Source: Deefgea tanakiae
GTDB lineage: Bacteria > Pseudomonadota > Gammaproteobacteria > Burkholderiales > Chitinibacteraceae
Reading direction: 5' to 3'
DNA: 64,000 bases
Assembly: GCF_019665765.1 (NCBI RefSeq)
Contig: NZ_CP081150.1
Coordinates: 2,294,001 to 2,358,000 of the forward strand
Part shown: positions 42,829-51,112 of the stretch, one piece after another
Layout of the letters: each line of letters starts with the position of its first letter
Numbering within the stretch: position 1 is the stretch's first letter
The notes under the pieces: model-generated
Database searches by the model: none
Told to the model about the DNA's origin: nothing
What the model saw: the letters and a program-made list of their open reading frames with translations, nothing else
Position numbers and translations under genes: made by a program

Positions 42829-45003
42829 TTGCACCTATTTACGCTGCTTACGCGCCTATTTCAGCGCAAAAGCAAGGTACAATCAGCCGCATCTTCGGAC
42901 GGCCTTGTTACAAATAATATGCAAGCCGAACGCCTCATCGTGCAGCCTGAAGTGTCAGTGCTGCTGTGCGTTAATCCCCAACACGACGATGGATTAAACA
43001 ATATGGAACAAACCCTAATTCGGATGATGGATGCGAAAAGCGATCCCGTCACCAGCCTAAAAGAACTCATTGATGCATTACGCCCAGCCAAGGCCAGCGA
43101 TACCGTCACGGCGGTGAATAATGCCCGCGCACTGTGCTATTTGCTGGAACAACACGCCGACTATCGTGCGGCATTGCGCAAACAACTGTTTGCCCTCTTG
43201 GGGACGACACGCCAAGTTCAGCTCTATACCGATACCGGTATTTTATCGAATGAGAGTTTCTTTACCGCCATTCAACGCCGTGTCGGTTCCAAGCTGCTCC
43301 CCCCCCCGATCAATCCTGATTATTTAAAAGATTTATTCGGGGTATTATTCCCAAATCGCAATGATTACCTATGGTTGAACGCAATACCCAAAGAAGTTTG
43401 GTTTGAGGTCGGCGATGCGGCCCATACTGAAGAACTCAGTATGTTTGAGATTCCAACGCATATTCGCTTGCAACAGCTCGAAGCGATTCAGGTTTTGTCT
43501 TGCCGCCTGTCTGCGATTGGTCTTGAGCCTGAAATCGTCTTGCATCACCCCGATGTGGAACGGTTTGAATCGCCCTTTGTGCGGCTCAATGCCGAAGTTT
43601 TGAGCTATATCGAACGCTATCGGGAAGACCTCACTGCTCGCCGCCCGCCGGATGAAGATCATCTCCATATTTTTGTTTTGCTCGACCAGTGCGAAACCAT
43701 CATTGCCAAAGTCTGGAAAATGGCCGCCAAAAATGGGGCATCGGTCAGTTTGACTTATCATTTATTACGCTTAAAACAGCATATTGATCGTTTAAAAGTA
43801 CTATTCCAACTGGTCGATTCAACGCCAGAAGCCAAACACTCACCAGCGCTACTAGGCCTTTTTCTCGAACTGGTCAAAGCTGAAAATCGCAAATACAGTG
43901 TGCGCGATGTATTGCGCGAGAATACTGAACTACTGGCTTTACAAGTCACCGAACACGCCAGCCACACCGGCGAGCACTACATCAGTGAAACGCGGCGTGA
44001 ATGGTTACAAATGTTCCGTTCTGCCGCGGGAGCTGGGGTGATTGTCGGGTTTATGGCGCTGATTAAGATTTTGTCGGCCAAAGCCCACTTACCACCGCTA
44101 CTCGAAGCCTTTACCTTCAGCATGAATTACGCCTTGGGTTTTATGCTGATTCATATTTTGCATTTCACGGTAGCGACCAAGCAGCCAGCGATGACGGCGG
44201 CGCGCATCGCGGCGGCACTGCCTTCGCTCGACAATAAAAAAACCGATAGTTATACCGAGTTGGTTGAGCTGATTATCAAGGTGATACGCACGCAGTTTAT
44301 TGCAATTATTGGCAATGTCTTACTCGCCGCCCCCGTGGCACTGGGGATTGCATGGTTGTGGTGGTATGAATTGGGCTATCACGTGGTCGATACCACTAAG
44401 GCCGATAAAATGCTCGCGGAGTTGATGCCGATTAGTGGCAATGCTGTTTTCTATGCCGCCATTGCCGGTTGCTGCTTATTCTTGGCCGGATTGATTTCCG
44501 GTTATTACGACAATAAATCGCTCTACAACCAAATCCCGCAGCGGATTGCAGCCATGCCACTCCTTAATAAAATCTTGGGTGAGCATCGTAGTCGTCGCCT
44601 AGGCCAATACATCGAACACAATCTGGGCGCATTGGCGGGTAATTTTTACTTCGGGATTATGCTCGGCAGTATCGGCACCATCGGCTTTCTGCTCGGGCTG
44701 CCGCTCGACATACGTCACATTACTTTCTCGGCCGCGAATCTGGCTTATGCGATCTCAGCCTATGAATTTACGCTGGCGTGGCCGATTGTTGCGTGGGGTG
44801 CGTTGGGCGTCACCATCATCGGTGTGACCAATTTATTTGTGAGTTTCACCTTGGCGCTGTGGGTCGCGATGCGCTCACGTAAACGTCATTTACGTGAACT
44901 TAAACCACTCTGGGGCAAGTTCTGGCGCCGAGCACTGAGCCGGCCGATTGATTTATTTATCGCCCCCAAAACGCCATCCACTGAGGAAAATTCCCATGCC
45001 TGA
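42829..45003 (+). CDS. 'Site-specific recombinase' (Gcr/SpecificRecomb) family membrane protein
   Basis: A 724-residue protein with an N-terminal helical soluble part (1-400) and about six transmembrane helices in the C-terminal half (AAGAGVIVGFMALIKIL, NVLLAAPVALGIAWLWW, FGIMLGSIGTIGFLLG). This matches the Pfam family named SpecificRecomb after a gonococcal pilin-variation claim. The predicted polytopic topology makes a direct recombinase role doubtful; function is best treated as unknown. The start is uncertain: TTG 42829 keeps the full N-terminus, while the first in-frame ATG is at 42919. It overlaps the next gene by 8 bases. Confidence 0.85.
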   Translation: MHLFTLLTRLFQRKSKVQSAASSDGLVTNNMQAERLIVQPEVSVLLCVNPQHDDGLNNMEQTLIRMMDAKSDPVTSLKELIDALRPAKASDTVTAVNNARALCYLLEQHADYRAALRKQLFALLGTTRQVQLYTDTGILSNESFFTAIQRRVGSKLLPPPINPDYLKDLFGVLFPNRNDYLWLNAIPKEVWFEVGDAAHTEELSMFEIPTHIRLQQLEAIQVLSCRLSAIGLEPEIVLHHPDVERFESPFVRLNAEVLSYIERYREDLTARRPPDEDHLHIFVLLDQCETIIAKVWKMAAKNGASVSLTYHLLRLKQHIDRLKVLFQLVDSTPEAKHSPALLGLFLELVKAENRKYSVRDVLRENTELLALQVTEHASHTGEHYISETRREWLQMFRSAAGAGVIVGFMALIKILSAKAHLPPLLEAFTFSMNYALGFMLIHILHFTVATKQPAMTAARIAAALPSLDNKKTDSYTELVELIIKVIRTQFIAIIGNVLLAAPVALGIAWLWWYELGYHVVDTTKADKMLAELMPISGNAVFYAAIAGCCLFLAGLISGYYDNKSLYNQIPQRIAAMPLLNKILGEHRSRRLGQYIEHNLGALAGNFYFGIMLGSIGTIGFLLGLPLDIRHITFSAANLAYAISAYEFTLAWPIVAWGALGVTIIGVTNLFVSFTLALWVAMRSRKRHLRELKPLWGKFWRRALSRPIDLFIAPKTPSTEENSHA

Positions 45004-45610
45004 GTTAGAAACCAATGGTGCAACTGAATTAAATACAACCATTGCGGATGCATTGGCTGGCGTGGGTTGGATTGTGATTCCGAATTTTTTATCCGCTGAT
45101 GAACTGAGTCATTTGCAGCAACTGGCCACCACACGAAAAAGGGCCTTCGCAGCCGCCGGCGTTGGCCGTGAAGCCGCGCATCAAGTGCGACAAGACATTC
45201 GCGGTGATGCGGTATTGTGGGTTGAGAATGATGATGCTGAAATGCGCGAAGCCAATCAGCGCATGGCCGACTTGCAGCAGAGCTTAAACCGTGAGCTGTA
45301 TTTGGGCTTGAACGAGCTAGAATGGCACTTTGCGCGATATCCGGTCGGTAGTTTCTACCAACGCCACCTTGACCAACACCGGAATCAAGACACGCGTGTG
45401 GTCACTGTCGTGCAATACCTCAATGACAACTGGACCGAGCTTGATGGCGGGCAGTTACGCATTTACCTCGACGACGAACAGCACATCGACGTAACGCCGC
45501 ACGGCGGCACTTTGGTGGTGTTTTTATCCAATCGATTTGAGCACGAAGTACTTCCCGCGCAGCGCGAGCGCCTCTCGCTCACCGGCTGGTATCGCCGCCG
45601 TACCAATTAA
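44996..45610 (+). CDS. 2-oxoglutarate/Fe(II)-dependent oxygenase (prolyl-4-hydroxylase-like)
   Basis: A 204-residue double-stranded beta-helix oxygenase. The iron triad is visible as H and D in FYQRHLDQH and the distal H in NRFEHEVLPA, followed by the 2OG-binding arginine in ERLSLTGWYRRR. The sequence resembles SM-20/PHD-like enzymes that hydroxylate prolines, but the substrate is unknown. The start at 44996 follows GAGGAAAA and overlaps the upstream gene by 8 bases, so co-translation is likely. Confidence 0.9.
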   Translation: MPELETNGATELNTTIADALAGVGWIVIPNFLSADELSHLQQLATTRKRAFAAAGVGREAAHQVRQDIRGDAVLWVENDDAEMREANQRMADLQQSLNRELYLGLNELEWHFARYPVGSFYQRHLDQHRNQDTRVVTVVQYLNDNWTELDGGQLRIYLDDEQHIDVTPHGGTLVVFLSNRFEHEVLPAQRERLSLTGWYRRRTN

Positions 45611-45613
45611 TCC

Positions 45614-45639
45614 AAAGCCCCTTTCGTAAGGGGCTTTTT
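45614..45639 (+). terminator. Intrinsic terminator of the oxygenase gene
   Basis: AAAGCCCCTT, TCGT, AAGGGGCTTT then TT: 10-bp stem with T run, four bases past the stop. Confidence 0.93.
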
Positions 45640-45850
45640 CTATGTAGACAAAGGCTTCCGCGCGCCTAGCTGCATTAGCAATTACTCATTTTATCGCCGC
45701 CCACTGAGCCAATAGACCGCTAACCTCAAATCCATCACCGCTCACTGATTTTCTATCCCTGCGTACGCCACTGATCGATCACACTAACGCTTTGCCGCAT
45801 GAAGCCAATTAAAACCATAAGCGCGCAATTTAATACCACAGGGAAATCAC

Positions 45851-47488
45851 ATGTTCATTAATTCAGTCTTGCAGCGTTGGCGAGTCAGTATCCGACTACT
45901 TTCACTTTGCCTATTAGCCACGCTTATTCTGGCGACCGTTGGGGGATTATCGCTGCTTGATCTGCGCCAAAGTATGCTCGAAGAGCGCCAATCCAAAGTC
46001 CGCGCACAGGTTGAATCAGCGGTTGGGATGGTGAATTATTTTCAAAATCAGGCCGAACGTGGCCAGTTAAGCCAAGAGGCCGCCCAAGCCCAAGCCGCCG
46101 CCGCACTACGTGATATCCGCTTTGAAAAAAACGAGTACTTTTTTATTATCAATACCGATATGGTCTACCAGATGCACCCGATCAAGCCAGAGTTGGTCGG
46201 CCAATATAAAGGCGATCTGAAAGATACCAATGGTGTGATGATCTTGCAGGACTTAGTGGCAGCAGCCAAAAAAGGCGGTGATTTTTCATACTTCCATTTT
46301 GCAAAACCCGGCGCTAAAGAACCACAACCCAAAATCGCGTATTCCATGCTGGTTCCTGCTTGGAATTGGGTGATCGCAACAGGCGTTTATGAAGACGACC
46401 TCAATGCTGCTTTCATCAATAAGCTGATCTTTGCATCGGTGCAATTACTTGGACTGGCTTTGTTACTCGCGTGGGTTTCATGGCTTATTTCGCGCTCAAT
46501 TTTGCAGCAATTGGGCGGAGAGCCTCAAGATGCCATGCAGATTATGAGCGAAATCACGGCGGGTAATTTGCAAGTGGAGATACATTGCAAACACCCCAAC
46601 AGCCTACTCGCTTCTTTACAAACTATGGTGCAAGGTCTGCGCAGCACCTTGCAATCCGTTCAGCAACACGCCGGTACGCTCAGCCAGCAATCCTCGCAAA
46701 TTGCCCAATCGAGCAATGCAATCGCCCAAGCGGCAGCCAAACAAGCGGATGCGACTTGCTCGATGGCGGCGGCGATGGAAGAGCTAACTGTAAGCATTTC
46801 TCATATTTCTGATAATTCGAACATGACCGAGCATGCGTCACGCGATGCAACCGAGCTTGCCCGCACAGGCGTAACTCAGGTGCGGGACACCACCGAATTA
46901 ATGGAACATATCGCCCGAAGTGTGAGCGGTGCAACACATCAAATCCAAGAGCTCGATAGCAAAGCCAAAGCGATTTCAGGAATTGCAGCAGTCATCAAAG
47001 ATATCGCAGGCCAAACTAATTTGCTGGCACTCAACGCAGCGATCGAGGCCGCTCGGGCTGGTGAGCAAGGTCGTGGCTTTGCGGTGGTCGCCGATGAAGT
47101 GCGTAAACTAGCAGAGCGAACCTCATCCGCTACGATTGATATTGAGCGGATGCTCATTACCATTTTGGGCGAAACAGAACAGGTCGTCTTGCTGATGCAA
47201 ACTGCGTTGCCTGAAGTTAATCGCGGCGTCGAATTGGCCCGCCATGTCGCAAACTCTCTGCAGCACATTCACCAAGGTGCTGAGTCCACGCTGGAGCACC
47301 TGCAAGAAGTATCATCGGCTACGCGCGAGCAGAGTGTAGCCAGCAATAGCATTGCCGTGCGGGTTGAGGATATTTCACAAATGGTGGAGGAAACCAGCTT
47401 AGCGATTCGTCATTCAGCAGAGAGTGCGCGTGGCGTCGAGCAAATCGCAGGGGAACTTAAAGAAATGGTTGGCCGTTTTCGCATTTGA
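45851..47488 (+). CDS. Methyl-accepting chemotaxis protein with single Cache domain
   Basis: A 545-residue chemoreceptor. After the first membrane helix ([18 protein letters not shown]) a periplasmic sCache_2 domain spans about residues 35-190 ([37 protein letters not shown]). A second helix ([17 protein letters not shown]) leads to a short HAMP-like linker and the signalling domain with the hairpin tip [39 protein letters not shown]. sCache_2 receptors often sense small organic acids; the ligand here is unknown. No CheR-binding pentapeptide is visible at the C-terminus. Confidence 0.95.
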   Translation: MFINSVLQRWRVSIRLLSLCLLATLILATVGGLSLLDLRQSMLEERQSKVRAQVESAVGMVNYFQNQAERGQLSQEAAQAQAAAALRDIRFEKNEYFFIINTDMVYQMHPIKPELVGQYKGDLKDTNGVMILQDLVAAAKKGGDFSYFHFAKPGAKEPQPKIAYSMLVPAWNWVIATGVYEDDLNAAFINKLIFASVQLLGLALLLAWVSWLISRSILQQLGGEPQDAMQIMSEITAGNLQVEIHCKHPNSLLASLQTMVQGLRSTLQSVQQHAGTLSQQSSQIAQSSNAIAQAAAKQADATCSMAAAMEELTVSISHISDNSNMTEHASRDATELARTGVTQVRDTTELMEHIARSVSGATHQIQELDSKAKAISGIAAVIKDIAGQTNLLALNAAIEAARAGEQGRGFAVVADEVRKLAERTSSATIDIERMLITILGETEQVVLLMQTALPEVNRGVELARHVANSLQHIHQGAESTLEHLQEVSSATREQSVASNSIAVRVEDISQMVEETSLAIRHSAESARGVEQIAGELKEMVGRFRI

Positions 47489-47589
47489 AGTATTGGCCGT
47501 GCAGCGGGAGCAACTGACTTTGTGCACAGCTCTCTCCATACAAAGGGCGTAAAATCACTTAATTACGCTTCTTAAATGACGAGGGCAAT

Positions 47590-48036
47590 ATGTCCAGAAT
47601 CACTGCCTGCTTACCCGCCCTGCTGTTTATTTTACTCAACGCCTGTAGCACTCCGCCGACGGTATATCCTGTATCGCAAGTACGCACAGGGAAAATTGAG
47701 CACGTCACAATCATTACTACCAACAATAGCAGTGGCATTGGCAGCATTGCCGGTGGGGTCATTGGTGGTATTTTGGCGGGTAACAATATCGGCCAAGGTA
47801 CGGGTAGTGCGGTCAGTAGCGTATTTGGTGCGCTCTTGGGTGGCTTTTTGGGCAATCAAATGGAGCAGCAAATCAATCAAAAAACCGCACAAGAGCTGAC
47901 CATTCGGATGCAGGATAATGGTGAGCGTTTAGTCGTCGTGCAAGATCCGCCACAAATTTTCTTGCTAGGCCAAACTGTCGACGTGATTAGCGACGGCAAA
48001 ACGGCTCGTGTTCAAACTCAAGTGAGTAATAAATAA
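47590..48036 (+). CDS. Glycine-zipper outer-membrane lipoprotein (SlyB-like)
   Basis: A 148-residue lipoprotein. The signal peptide ends in the lipobox LLNAC, giving a lipidated Cys. Residues 50-95 form a Gly-zipper 2TM segment (GIGSIAGGVIGGILAGNNIG, SVFGALLGGFLGNQME). The C-terminal domain is a small beta-structure. Related proteins (SlyB, Pcp) are outer-membrane stress lipoproteins. GAGGG precedes the start. It is monocistronic. Confidence 0.9.
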   Translation: MSRITACLPALLFILLNACSTPPTVYPVSQVRTGKIEHVTIITTNNSSGIGSIAGGVIGGILAGNNIGQGTGSAVSSVFGALLGGFLGNQMEQQINQKTAQELTIRMQDNGERLVVVQDPPQIFLLGQTVDVISDGKTARVQTQVSNK

Positions 48037-48060
48037 AAAAGGCTTGCCAAACGGCAAGCC
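48035..48060 (-). terminator. Intrinsic terminator of metF
   Basis: On the minus strand GGCTTGCC, GTTT, GGCAAGCC then six T. It lies 58 bases past the metF stop, beyond repeat copy E, and overlaps the lipoprotein stop codon. Confidence 0.85.
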
Positions 48061-48068
48061 ACATCATA

Positions 48069-48115
48069 CGTATATCGATCTAGCCATTACTTAAAAACGT
48101 CTAGCGATCAATACC
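48069..48115. repeat. Dispersed 47-bp palindrome, copy E
   Basis: CGTAT at 48069 and ATACC ending at 48115, two bases before the complement of the metF stop. Arms GATCTAGC and GTCTAGCGATC pair imperfectly; it is the most degenerate copy. Confidence 0.65.
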
Positions 48116-48117
48116 CA

Positions 48118-48954
48118 TTAGTACCCTAATCGCTGACACACCGTCGAAACGGCACCCGCCGCATTCAAAGTATAAAAATGCAAACCCGGTGCGCCGCCCG
48201 CCAACAGGCGATCGGATAATTCAGTCACAAAATCCAAACCAAATGCGCGAATCGAAGCGGTGTCGTCCGAGTACGATTGCAAACGCAACCGCAACCAGCG
48301 TGGAATTTCAGCGCCGCACATATCCGAGAAACGCTGCAATTGGCTGTAATTTTGAATCGGCATAATCCCCGGCACGATTGGAATATTCACCCCACGGCCT
48401 TGCACTTCATCGACAAAACGGAAATAAGCATCCGCATTAAAGAAATACTGCGTAATCGCTGAATTAGCGCCCGCATTCACTTTATTCACAAAGTTGCGGA
48501 TATCTGCTTCGGCGCTCGGTGATTGCGGGTGAAACTCAGGGTAAGCGGCGACTTCGATATGAAACCAATCACCAAATTCTTGGCGCAAAAAAGTCACCAA
48601 TTCATTGGCATAACGGAACTCGCCAAACGCCCCCATCCCCGATGGAATATCACCGCGCAAAGCAACAATGTGCTTGATGCCGTGATCTTTATATTGCTGC
48701 ACCACCGAGCGAATATTTTCTTTGGTCGAGCCTACACACGATAAATGCGGCGCAGCCGAATGACCGGCGGCTTGAATATCCACCACCGCGCGCAAAGTGC
48801 CTTCTTGCGTCGTACCGCCAGCGCCAAACGTTACTGAGAAAAATTCAGGATTAAATTGCGCGAGTTGCCTCCGCGTGGTCGCTAATTTGGCTGCACCTTC
48901 ATCGGTTTTCGGCGGGAAAAATTCAAAACTAATTGGACGCAAAGGATAGGTCAT
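48118..48954 (-). CDS. metF: 5,10-methylenetetrahydrofolate reductase
   Basis: FAD enzyme that makes 5-methyl-tetrahydrofolate for methionine synthesis. A TIM barrel of 278 residues from ATG 48954 with the N-terminal signature ISFEFFPPKTDEG, folate/FAD-site segments FFSVTFGAGGTTQEGTL, HIVALRGDIP and AITQYFFNADAYFRF, and the closing GAPGLHFYTLN. Upstream in-frame ATGs at 48978 and 49035 add non-conserved residues; no strong ribosome site discriminates between them. It is divergent from chitinase 2. Confidence 0.95.
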   Translation of the reverse strand: MTYPLRPISFEFFPPKTDEGAAKLATTRRQLAQFNPEFFSVTFGAGGTTQEGTLRAVVDIQAAGHSAAPHLSCVGSTKENIRSVVQQYKDHGIKHIVALRGDIPSGMGAFGEFRYANELVTFLRQEFGDWFHIEVAAYPEFHPQSPSAEADIRNFVNKVNAGANSAITQYFFNADAYFRFVDEVQGRGVNIPIVPGIMPIQNYSQLQRFSDMCGAEIPRWLRLRLQSYSDDTASIRAFGLDFVTELSDRLLAGGAPGLHFYTLNAAGAVSTVCQRLGY

Positions 48955-49209
48955 AGCCGGCAACTTATTCACATTCATCGAGACATGAATGTTACCACCA
49001 GCCCATTGGACGAGAGATGAGTAAAATTCATACACTGTACAAATCGATCGCGCATTACATCATGCAAACAACATCTTTAATTAAATGTGACCATGAATAT
49101 ACCCACAAAAATGAAATGGGAATAGTATCGCAATGGACTTGGGCATTCGACTCAAGCAAAGCGGTCAACCGATTTGGTTGTCCCCCTAAACAATAAGGAT
49201 GAGACGACA

Positions 49210-50964
49210 ATGGCACAATCACGCTCAAAAATGACTCGTTTAGCCACTTTACTCGGTGGTTTACTACTTGCAGCAAGCGTACATGCTGCATCTTGGCAAG
49301 AAGGCAACACTTACCAAGTCAATACTGTAGTCGATTACAACGGTAAAACGTATAGCGCATTAGTGACACACACCGCCTACGTGGGCGCAGGCTGGAATCC
49401 AGCTTCAACCCCAACGCTATGGAAAGAAACAGGCACCAGCAGCGCAACACCAACACCAACAGCAACAGCAACCCCACTAGCTTGCCCAATTGGGACCCCC
49501 AATCAATACGGATATTGGAAAATAACCAATCCTGTGAGCTGCTCAACAGAGTGGGTCATTACGGCAACCATGACGCCACCACCAAGCCCAACGCCAACCG
49601 CCACTGCAACGCCTGTTAGCGGCACACCTGCTTGGAGTTCTACAACAATCTATAACGGCGGCGCTCGTGTTAGCGTAGGCAGCGCCGTGTATGAAGCCAA
49701 ATGGTGGACACAAGGCAATGTGCCAGGCGCCGATCAATGGGGCCCGTGGAAATTAGTTTCGGGCTCAGCAATGACACCGACACCAACTCCTACATCCACT
49801 CCAACACCAACCAAAGCACCTTGCCCGATTGTGACGCCTATCCCAGGTAGCACTTGGGTACCACCTGCGACTCCAAGTGATTGCGGCTATTGGATTCCAC
49901 CAACGCCAACGCCTTCACCAACAGTGACAACAACTCCGTCAGCCACACCATCAGCTACGCCAACACCAAGCACCACGCCAAGCACTGACTTGCTTCCAAA
50001 ACACGTGGTTGTCGGCTACTGGCACAACTTCGATAATGGTTCTGGTGTGATGCGTTTGAAAGACGTTCCAGCTGAATACAACATCATTAACGTATCGTTC
50101 GTAGAAGGTGATCAATCTGCAGCTAAAGGCACGGCCGCATTTGTGTTGGATAAATTGTTTAATGAAGCTGAATTCATCGCCGACATTAAACTCAAGCAAT
50201 CACAAGGCACTAAAGTATTGGTGTCACTCGGTGGTGCCAATGGCGTTATCGTCATTGATTCGCTAGAAGCGCGTGAGCGTTTCATCAAAACCTTGGGCGA
50301 CATTATCGCGAAATACGGTTTTGATGGTCTCGATTTGGATATGGAAAATAATCTAACGATTACGGCTCAAGATGATTATCGCAAACCAGTAACGCCACAA
50401 ATCGTTAACGTGATTGCCGGTGTTAAAGCGATCAAAGCGCGCTTTGGTGAGAAATTCATCCTGACCATGGCACCGGAAGTGAATTATGTTCAGGGTGGTC
50501 ACGGCTATTACGGCGGCACATGGGGTGGTTACTTGCCTATCATCCACGGCTTGCGTGATGACTTGAATATGCTGCACGTTCAACATTACAACACCGGCAG
50601 TATCGGTGCAACGGATGGCCGTCAGTACTCACAAGGTACCGTGGACTTCCAAGTGGCGATGACCGATATGCTGCTAACTGGCTTTAACCTCGGTGGCGAT
50701 GTCAACAAACCTTTCCCTGCACTGCGCCCTGACCAAGTTGGCTTTGGCTTGCCAGCAACGACCAGCGCCGCGGGTGGTGGTTATTTGTCGATTGCCGATA
50801 CACATAAAGCATTGGATTGCTTGATGAAATTGCAAAACTGCGGCTCTTACAAACCGGCGAAAGCACAGCCTGATTTACGCGGCATTATGACGTGGTCGAT
50901 CAACTGGGATAGCAAGCAAAACTACGATTTTGCGAAAAAACACAGCGCGTATTTCAACAAATAA
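49210..50964 (+). CDS. Secreted modular GH18 chitinase with two chitin-binding modules (chitinase 2)
   Basis: A 584-residue secreted chitinase. It has a signal peptide (TRLATLLGGLLLAASVHA), a CBM5/12 module (SWQEGNTYQVNTVVDYNGKT to WNPASTPTLWKE), a Thr-Pro linker containing a Cys-bearing insert (LACPIGTPNQYGYW), a second CBM5/12-like module (AWSSTTIYNGGARV, WWTQGN, QWGPWKLV), a longer Pro/Thr linker with another Cys-rich insert, and a GH18 barrel from about residue 262. DGLDLDME is residues 372-379 with proton donor E379. Its N-terminal half mirrors chitinase 1 closely, but the catalytic domain belongs to a different GH18 subgroup (ChiD/ChiC-like; SLGGANG instead of SLGGWTW). The start follows AAGGATGAGA. 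Confidence 0.95.
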   Translation: MAQSRSKMTRLATLLGGLLLAASVHAASWQEGNTYQVNTVVDYNGKTYSALVTHTAYVGAGWNPASTPTLWKETGTSSATPTPTATATPLACPIGTPNQYGYWKITNPVSCSTEWVITATMTPPPSPTPTATATPVSGTPAWSSTTIYNGGARVSVGSAVYEAKWWTQGNVPGADQWGPWKLVSGSAMTPTPTPTSTPTPTKAPCPIVTPIPGSTWVPPATPSDCGYWIPPTPTPSPTVTTTPSATPSATPTPSTTPSTDLLPKHVVVGYWHNFDNGSGVMRLKDVPAEYNIINVSFVEGDQSAAKGTAAFVLDKLFNEAEFIADIKLKQSQGTKVLVSLGGANGVIVIDSLEARERFIKTLGDIIAKYGFDGLDLDMENNLTITAQDDYRKPVTPQIVNVIAGVKAIKARFGEKFILTMAPEVNYVQGGHGYYGGTWGGYLPIIHGLRDDLNMLHVQHYNTGSIGATDGRQYSQGTVDFQVAMTDMLLTGFNLGGDVNKPFPALRPDQVGFGLPATTSAAGGGYLSIADTHKALDCLMKLQNCGSYKPAKAQPDLRGIMTWSINWDSKQNYDFAKKHSAYFNK

Positions 50965-50981
50965 ACGCTAGCGTGTAATAC

Positions 50982-51011
50982 AAAATGGCGACACTGCGGT
51001 GTCGCCATTTT
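50982..51011 (+). terminator. Intrinsic terminator of chitinase 2
   Basis: AAAATGGCGACAC, TGCG, GTGTCGCCATTTT then T: 13-bp stem; A/T flanks also suit the convergent kinase gene. Confidence 0.92.
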
Positions 51012-51112
51012 TATTTCCATCAACGCCATCGTCAAGATTTTGCATCACGGTTGGATGAGGTAAATTGCCACAGCTGCTCCATGGCAAGTCAGCCAGTTTA
51101 ATAGTGTGTGAG

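Noticed and set aside
42829-45003. Annotation as a mobile-element recombinase
   Set aside because: The protein has several transmembrane helices and no tyrosine- or serine-recombinase catalytic motif; the family name is historical. No attachment sites or mobile genes flank it.
49036-49209. S-adenosylhomocysteine or SAM riboswitch upstream of metF
   Set aside because: I could not identify the conserved pseudoknot or core motifs in the short leader; a covariance-model search would be needed.
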